From positions 23,902,041 to 23,966,040 of the forward strand of contig NC_044011.1 of assembly GCF_900496995.4 (NCBI RefSeq): 64,000 nucleotides of DNA. The letters run 5' to 3'. Of the stretch, positions 61,101 to 64,000 are shown one piece after another. Made by a program: the position numbers and the translations under genes. Within the stretch, counting starts at the first letter, position 1. Each line of letters starts with the position of its first letter. The notes below the pieces were generated by a model, which saw only the letters and a list, made by a program, of their open reading frames with translations, made no database searches and had not been told where the DNA came from. Source of the stretch: Aquila chrysaetos chrysaetos. Taxonomy: Eukaryota > Chordata > Aves > Accipitriformes > Accipitridae.

Positions 61101-63644
61101 TGCTCTTCCAGCTCAATGAAGATAGAACTAATAGCAGTAGGCTTAAAGTACAACAAAAGATACTAAGACATCAGGAAAACCATCTAGTTAAGCACTAGGA
61201 TAAACTGCTTAAGTAGGTTTGAATTCTCAGAGTTTTATTTCACTCCTTTAACAGTGAGAAGGTCTAGATCTCTCCTCAAATCTTATGGCCCATTAACTTT
61301 ATAATCCAGTTAAATAATATAGAACCTAGTCTTGGAAAGACTTAGGTGAGTACTTAATTTTAACAACTTGATCAGTCTCACTGAAATTAGTGGGATTTCT
61401 CAGATTAAACACCTCATTGAACACTGCATTGTCTTGTCTATTCTGCACCACAAGAGCAAACCCAACTAAAACCAAAACAGAACAAAACCAGCAATCTGAA
61501 CCCACAAAACATGCTGTATTAATACGCACAGAATCAGAATTGATATCCTGAGGCCTCAAAATGAGCAGTGAGCTAGTCACCTGCATTCCTGCCTACCCCA
61601 CCATAGGAAGAAGTGGATTGTTTACAGAGTTGTTAGTTTTGGGAGTGGTTTGTGCGCTAATAGTCCAAGATGAGCCTTCAGTCAACACTGTTTGATTCAC
61701 CTTTGTCCCCACATCACCCTTTCCTGGCCTGGGTTTTATTGCAACATTTCTGGTTTTGCCAGGATTAAGACAATTTTAGTAGAGTAACTACGTATCCATT
61801 TCATGCACTGAACAGAAATAACAAACAAAAACCCCTAAAAAGAAGTTAACTAACAGGAGTTGCCCTATGGCATTTACACCATTAACTTTGACTGTGGATC
61901 TGCACGAGGCTCTTGCTTGTTTATCCACCCCATGGGGGTAACACTTCCTAGTTTTGCATTAGGGAAATCAGCATCCTAGAGTCAGTTCCCATTACACAGT
62001 CCTGAATGGCCCCTAACCTCAGAACAGGAGTTAATGACAAAAACTTCCAGAACCACCTGGCTACCACCCTCCTACGTGGGGGCTTATCAGGGACCTGGGC
62101 TCCAAGCTGGACAGAAGTTCCAATTTCTGTCTTGATGAAGGTTCTGAAGTGTCAGCATTTGTTATTGCTCTGAATGAAAAGTACTTGTTCGGTATAAAAA
62201 TATTCTGAAAGGAAATGTATTTTGTTTGACAGTATTATAACTCCAATGAATAAATATAGCACGATTTAAGTATCTTAACATAAGTCAAAAAAAGTAATGA
62301 CATAAGAACAAAGTGAAATGTTTTTACTTTACTAGAAATATCCCCAGCACACCATAATTTCAAAATCATCAAGATGAAAATAGTTTTGACTTTTTGACAC
62401 TTTTCAGACAAGAACATAAATCAATTCAACTCATCCCCACAATATATCTACAAAGTATTTTCCAGTTGAACACTGTTCAGTCAAGAATGTTCAAGTCACT
62501 TCTATTAAGAACTTATACATACAATCATAGTTTGCAGTCAACTTTAGCTTTAAAGTTAATTTGAAGATCCCACAGCAAAAACAGTATAAGAAATACAGGC
62601 TTTTTTCCTGGCTCGGAGCTTTGCTCTACTGCTTGAGCCTGAGTGCTGATGCCATAAACTACATGAGTCATTCCTCACACAACGTACACATAACTTGCAG
62701 GAGCGGGCCCACTGTAGAGCTGAGCCAGAGGATACAAGGATCCCATGACATTCTGCACCTTTTAAAGAAAGTAGTTCAGACAGTTTGCAAGTAATGCTGT
62801 CCCACTGCTGGTGAAACTGGGACAGTGATCTGCCCACATTTTGCAGGTCTGGAGCTGGAACAGGCAAGGAAATGGAAAGGTCTTTAGAAGTGACCAGGGA
62901 GGGAGGCAGTCTTAGGAGCCTGAGACTGCTGGATGGGTCCAAAAATATTTGGGACAGCAGGTATTAGAGCACACGTAGGACAATGAGGCTGGCACAAGAC
63001 AGAGCTGCCCAGAGCACACACATCTGTGAGAGGCAGCAGGGTTCAGGAATAGGCATGTCTTGCAAGTCAAGCAAGTGCTGGGATACATGAGTGCTGCTGG
63101 GACAGCGCAACCTGAGCTGTTAGTAAGTACTACCAAATGCTGGCTGAACAGGTGTCCTTCTCTGTCTGGCAGCTGCTCTTACTGTGGATAAGAAAGGCAA
63201 GCAGCTCCCAGGAAGGCACAGTAGGGAAAATAATCTCAAAGATGAAACGTAAGCAAAGAGTAGAGCTATGCAAATATACAGTATACTCACCCTTTTGGAC
63301 ACTGGCGTTCAGTAATGTCCTCACACTCTTCTTCAACCCAGCTTGCCTCTCCTTAAAACAAATGAGTGCAATTTATTTTTTAAGACAGTACATTCTTATT
63401 GGTAAATGCAAGTTTTTTCATTTTACTGGATGCTTTTGAAGTTATATTATGTTCTTGCTCCTTTCATACAAATATGGGTACATATAAGAGACTGTAGGAA
63501 CTTGTTTAGGATATTTACCTTTACAAACAGCATGATAATTGACACAGCAATCCTTATTTTCCACACAGTCATCTGAACAGGAACAATGATATTCTGGTCG
63601 CCTCTTCTCTCCACACCTGAATTTATTACAGGTCCATATGTGGG
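28013..63644 (-). CDS. ENPP1: ENPP1, ectonucleotide pyrophosphatase/phosphodiesterase 1 (5' end outside window)
   Basis: Twenty-two coding exons join without a frame break to 782 residues plus TGA. They match human exons 4-25 in number, length and phase. The missing N-terminus (cytoplasmic tail, single membrane span, first somatomedin-B) lies past 64000. Numbering from the first whole codon, SMB2 is residues 1-41, the phosphodiesterase domain about 60-435 and the nuclease-like domain about 490-782. The two-zinc ligands D74, T112 (nucleophile, in PSKTFPNH), D232, H236, D279, H280 and H391 are all present, each offset by exactly 144 from human D218, T256, D376, H380, D423, H424 and H535. A calcium loop DYDSDGLYD is at 660-668. 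The type II membrane enzyme cleaves extracellular ATP to AMP and pyrophosphate, and 2'3'-cGAMP, restraining mineralisation and STING signalling. ENPP3 was considered; GFHGSDN, the KFNPQW region and the CCN2 linkage favour ENPP1, although the C-terminus looks ENPP3-like. Confidence 0.95.
28925..28949. repeat. Perfect 10-bp hairpin in the last ENPP1 intron
   Basis: ACTATGAGGA and TCCTCATAGT are separated by 5 nt, about 90 nt downstream of the exon 24 donor on the transcribed strand. Confidence 0.55.
29037..29193 (-). CDS. ENPP1: ENPP1 exon 24 equivalent
   Basis: 157 nt, phase 2 to 0, acceptor TTTCAG and donor GTAAGT. Encodes the nuclease-like segment [20 protein letters not shown] and the [10 protein letters not shown] motif, with a possible NTS sequon. 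Confidence 0.93.
29913..30045 (-). CDS. ENPP1: ENPP1 exon 23 equivalent, calcium loop
   Basis: 133 nt, phase 1 to 2. Encodes [19 protein letters not shown] with the EF-hand-like calcium ligands. The donor GTGGGA was chosen over an upstream GTGAAA because only it keeps frame with the next exon. Confidence 0.92.
30149..30641 (+). mobile_element. Truncated avian ERVL-type LTR
   Basis: Matches the second LTR copy (37787-38369) from the AGAATAATGTTGATAAC block to the GGRGTTAAACCACAACA end and lacks about the first 75 bp. It includes CCTATTAAACTGTCTTTATC (LTR poly(A) region). It lies antisense to ENPP1, about 100 bp upstream of the exon 23 splice acceptor. No internal viral sequence is present. 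Confidence 0.8.
31285..31365 (-). CDS. ENPP1: ENPP1 exon 22 equivalent
   Basis: 81 nt, phase 1 to 1, acceptor TTTTAG and donor GTATTT (weak). Encodes [18 protein letters not shown]; the YDALLTSN segment resembles ENPP3 more than ENPP1 from memory. Confidence 0.92.
32330..32465 (-). CDS. ENPP1: ENPP1 exon 21 equivalent
   Basis: 136 nt, phase 0 to 1, acceptor AATAG and donor GTAAGT. Encodes [20 protein letters not shown], an NQT sequon, and LTYGFLSP. Confidence 0.92.
33153..33167 (+). repeat. Poly-C tract, 15 bp
   Basis: Fifteen consecutive C within an ENPP1 intron; it is poly-G in the transcript. Confidence 0.85.
33659..33813 (-). CDS. ENPP1: ENPP1 exon 20 equivalent
   Basis: 155 nt, phase 1 to 0. 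Encodes [11 protein letters not shown], the link into the nuclease-like domain, then [20 protein letters not shown]. Confidence 0.94.
36604..36655 (-). CDS. ENPP1: ENPP1 exon 19 equivalent
   Basis: 52 nt, phase 0 to 1. Encodes [17 protein letters not shown] with an NLT sequon. It aligns with the human LPIEDFQTQFNLT segment. Confidence 0.92.
37189..37364 (-). CDS. ENPP1: ENPP1 exon 18 equivalent
   Basis: 176 nt, phase 1 to 0. Encodes [20 protein letters not shown] and LGCSC at the end of the catalytic domain and the start of the linker. The NGT sequon is conserved. Confidence 0.95.
37616..37690 (+). mobile_element. Possible MIR 3' fragment
   Basis: GTGAACTTGCAGCATC, GACAGAATGGGAATTCAAAC and ACAGGAAGCTAGCGACT follow the order of the MIR 3' part (GTGACTTGCCCAAGGTC, GGCAGAGCTGGGATT, AACCCAGG). 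Diverged and tentative. Confidence 0.35.
37787..38369 (+). mobile_element. Solo LTR, avian ERVL-type endogenous retrovirus
   Basis: A 583-bp element starts TGTCCTGGTTTCAGCTGGGA and ends GGTTAAACCACAACA, with TG...CA termini. It has a TATATAA box at 38049-38055 and an imperfect 5-bp target-site duplication, GCACC before and GCATC after. No internal retroviral coding sequence is present, so it is a solo LTR. It lies antisense in an ENPP1 intron about 420 bp upstream of exon 18. Confidence 0.88.
41017..41104 (-). CDS. ENPP1: ENPP1 exon 17 equivalent
   Basis: 88 nt, phase 0 to 1. Encodes [12 protein letters not shown] and [13 protein letters not shown] of the phosphodiesterase domain. Confidence 0.95.
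42486..42566 (+). repeat. (AAAAC)n-type A-rich repeat
   Basis: AAACAAAACAAAACAAAACA followed by A- and C-rich sequence, within an ENPP1 intron close to exon 16. It is T-rich in the transcript. Confidence 0.75.
42641..42710 (-). CDS. ENPP1: ENPP1 exon 16 equivalent, zinc-binding histidine
   Basis: 70 nt, phase 2 to 0. Encodes [14 protein letters not shown]; the histidine equals human H535. ENPP3 has GNHGYNN here, which argues for ENPP1. Confidence 0.95.
43808..43935 (-). CDS. ENPP1: ENPP1 exon 15 equivalent
   Basis: 128 nt, phase 0 to 2, acceptor TTTCAG and donor GTAAGT. Encodes [20 protein letters not shown] and LDSQWQLA. Confidence 0.95.
44416..44472 (+). repeat. A/C-rich simple repeat
   Basis: Repeated AAACC and AAACAAAC units in an ENPP1 intron; a similar AAAAAC tract lies at 44636-44672. 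Confidence 0.65.
45077..45108 (-). CDS. ENPP1: ENPP1 exon 14 equivalent, 32-nt microexon
   Basis: Only 32 nt, phase 1 to 0, acceptor TTCTAG and donor GTAAGT. Encodes [11 protein letters not shown], and its loss would shift the frame. The NLT-C sequon is shared with human. Confidence 0.93.
46654..46785 (-). CDS. ENPP1: ENPP1 exon 13 equivalent
   Basis: 132 nt, phase 1 to 1. Encodes MEAGSCRK and [18 protein letters not shown]. Donor GTATGT was chosen over an upstream GTATTT because it restores SFNYEG with the next exon. Confidence 0.94.
47064..47400 (+). mobile_element. Old sauropsid CR1-type repeat fragment
   Basis: CCTAAGAACAGTAGTAATGG, TTTAGCCCAATATCC, GGTTTACCCTCCATTCATTT, TTTTTAAACCTGTATAGA, TGGCAATGAGTTCTGCA and AGAAGTGTGCTTATATTTTG follow the order of a high-copy CR1-derived repeat I know from turtles, crocodiles and birds. 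The family name is uncertain. Confidence 0.5.
47939..48047 (-). CDS. ENPP1: ENPP1 exon 12 equivalent, zinc-site DH
   Basis: 109 nt, phase 0 to 1. Encodes [20 protein letters not shown] and IIFISDH; Asp and His equal human D423 and H424. Donor GTAAAT. Confidence 0.95.
49799..49815 (+). repeat. Poly-C tract, 17 bp
   Basis: Seventeen consecutive C in the intron between the exon 11 and 12 equivalents; it is poly-G in the transcript. Confidence 0.85.
50139..50211 (-). CDS. ENPP1: ENPP1 exon 11 equivalent, zinc-site DxxxH
   Basis: 73 nt, phase 2 to 0. Encodes [20 protein letters not shown]; Asp and His equal human D376 and H380. Confidence 0.95.
50524..50589 (-). CDS. ENPP1: ENPP1 exon 10 equivalent
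   Basis: 66 nt, phase 2 to 2. Encodes [20 protein letters not shown] and creates an NSS sequon across the junction with the preceding exon. Confidence 0.94.
51828..51937 (-). CDS. ENPP1: ENPP1 exon 9 equivalent
   Basis: 110 nt, phase 0 to 2. Encodes [20 protein letters not shown], part of the nucleotide-binding pocket, and an NGT sequon. Confidence 0.95.
52466..52490 (+). repeat. Poly-A tract, 25 bp
   Basis: Uninterrupted A25 in an ENPP1 intron. No recognisable retrotransposon body precedes it. Confidence 0.85.
53028..53147 (-). CDS. ENPP1: ENPP1 exon 8 equivalent
   Basis: 120 nt, phase 0 to 0. Encodes [20 protein letters not shown] and [13 protein letters not shown]. The Asn in IIDNKMYD is the human N277 active-site residue. 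Confidence 0.95.
54548..54627 (-). CDS. ENPP1: ENPP1 exon 7 equivalent, catalytic threonine
   Basis: 80 nt, phase 1 to 0. Encodes [20 protein letters not shown] and HYSIVT. The nucleophile Thr is present; the Thr two residues before it in human is Ser here. Confidence 0.95.
58182..58279 (-). CDS. ENPP1: ENPP1 exon 6 equivalent, first zinc ligand
   Basis: 98 nt, phase 2 to 1. Encodes [20 protein letters not shown], with Asp equal to human D218, and PVISKL. Confidence 0.95.
60076..60144 (+). repeat. A-rich simple repeat
   Basis: A long A run followed by AAACCC and AAAACA units, in the large intron between the exon 5 and 6 equivalents. Confidence 0.75.
63291..63351 (-). CDS. ENPP1: ENPP1 exon 5 equivalent
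   Basis: 61 nt, phase 1 to 2. Encodes [20 protein letters not shown], the linker between SMB2 and the catalytic domain, with cysteine positions conserved with human. Confidence 0.93.
63519..63644 (-). CDS. ENPP1: ENPP1 exon 4 equivalent, second somatomedin-B domain
   Basis: 126 nt, acceptor TTTTAG and donor GTAAAT. Encodes [20 protein letters not shown] and [19 protein letters not shown], with the eight cysteines of an SMB domain. It begins with two bases of a split codon, so an upstream exon must exist beyond the window. Confidence 0.95.
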
Positions 63645-64000
63645 CTAAAACAGATGAGAGAGAAGGACAGCACAATGATTAATACCAGTGTAAGTGTAGA
63701 ATTAATAAACTGAATCTTGTTCTGTCTCAAATGTGTACTCACTGAAAAACAGTCCTGAGGTATTTCATGCATGTATAATATTGCAAGCTTTGGCACTTTG
63801 GAAAATAGAAACACCCATGGCTAAATAATCCAAGTGCATAGCCATCTGAATACAATTTTGCAGCATATGATTATAAATATCACAGATAAGAATCCTTTTT
63901 ACAGACCTCCTTAAATATGGTAATTTATGCATTTACCAGATTAAACCCACATACTATAAAGAAAAACTCCAAATCTGAGTCTGACTTTGGAATGCCTAGA
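63645..64000. other. ENPP1 intron, incomplete
   Basis: No first somatomedin-B exon or other coding segment is visible on the minus strand up to the window edge. Confidence 0.7.

Noticed and set aside
28013-63644. Minus-strand gene as ENPP3
   Set aside because: Catalytic-domain signatures (GFHGSDN, the VGMLMDGLK region, KFNPQW), a constant +144 offset to human ENPP1 active-site numbering and convergence with CCN2 all favour ENPP1, despite the ENPP3-like tail.

Overview
The window is vertebrate nuclear DNA, almost certainly from a bird. Two multi-exon genes face each other tail to tail: CCN2 (CTGF, connective tissue growth factor) on the plus strand at about 8.7-11.9 kb, and ENPP1 (ectonucleotide pyrophosphatase/phosphodiesterase 1) on the minus strand at about 28-63.6 kb. 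The convergent ENPP1/CCN2 pair matches the arrangement I know from human 6q23. Bird ancestry is suggested by the tiny CCN2 introns in a CpG island, CR1-type LINE tails, and two copies of an avian ERVL-type LTR with very few other recent repeats. The species cannot be named; the LTR family points away from galliforms, but weakly.

Layout: 1-8.1 kb is upstream sequence with no supported gene. From 8.15 to 9.86 kb is a CpG island holding the CCN2 promoter (AP-1, SMAD-like and three TEAD-type GGAATG sites, an inverted CCAAT and a TATA box) and the first three exons. CCN2 has five coding exons (344 codons) and a 1.0 kb 3' UTR ending at a canonical AATAAA. From 11.9 to 28.0 kb is a 16 kb intergenic gap with old CR1 and MIR pieces, a diverged local duplication and one possible but unproven small exon at 13.32 kb. 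From 28.0 to 63.6 kb lie 22 ENPP1 coding exons. They match human exons 4-25, all with consistent phases and GT-AG borders, and run from the second somatomedin-B domain to the stop codon. The first three exons (cytoplasmic tail, membrane anchor, first somatomedin-B) lie beyond 64 kb.

Function: CCN2 is a secreted matricellular protein driven by YAP-TEAD and TGF-beta signalling. ENPP1 is a cell-surface enzyme that hydrolyses extracellular ATP to AMP and pyrophosphate, and also cGAMP. Both affect mineralising and connective tissue, but their adjacency is conserved synteny, not an operon-like unit. Every catalytic metal ligand of ENPP1 is present at a constant offset of 144 from human numbering. 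I found no undescribed multi-gene system. The most interesting leads are the ENPP3-like C-terminus of this ENPP1, the loss of both human N-glycosylation sequons from CCN2, and the possible small terminal exon between the genes.
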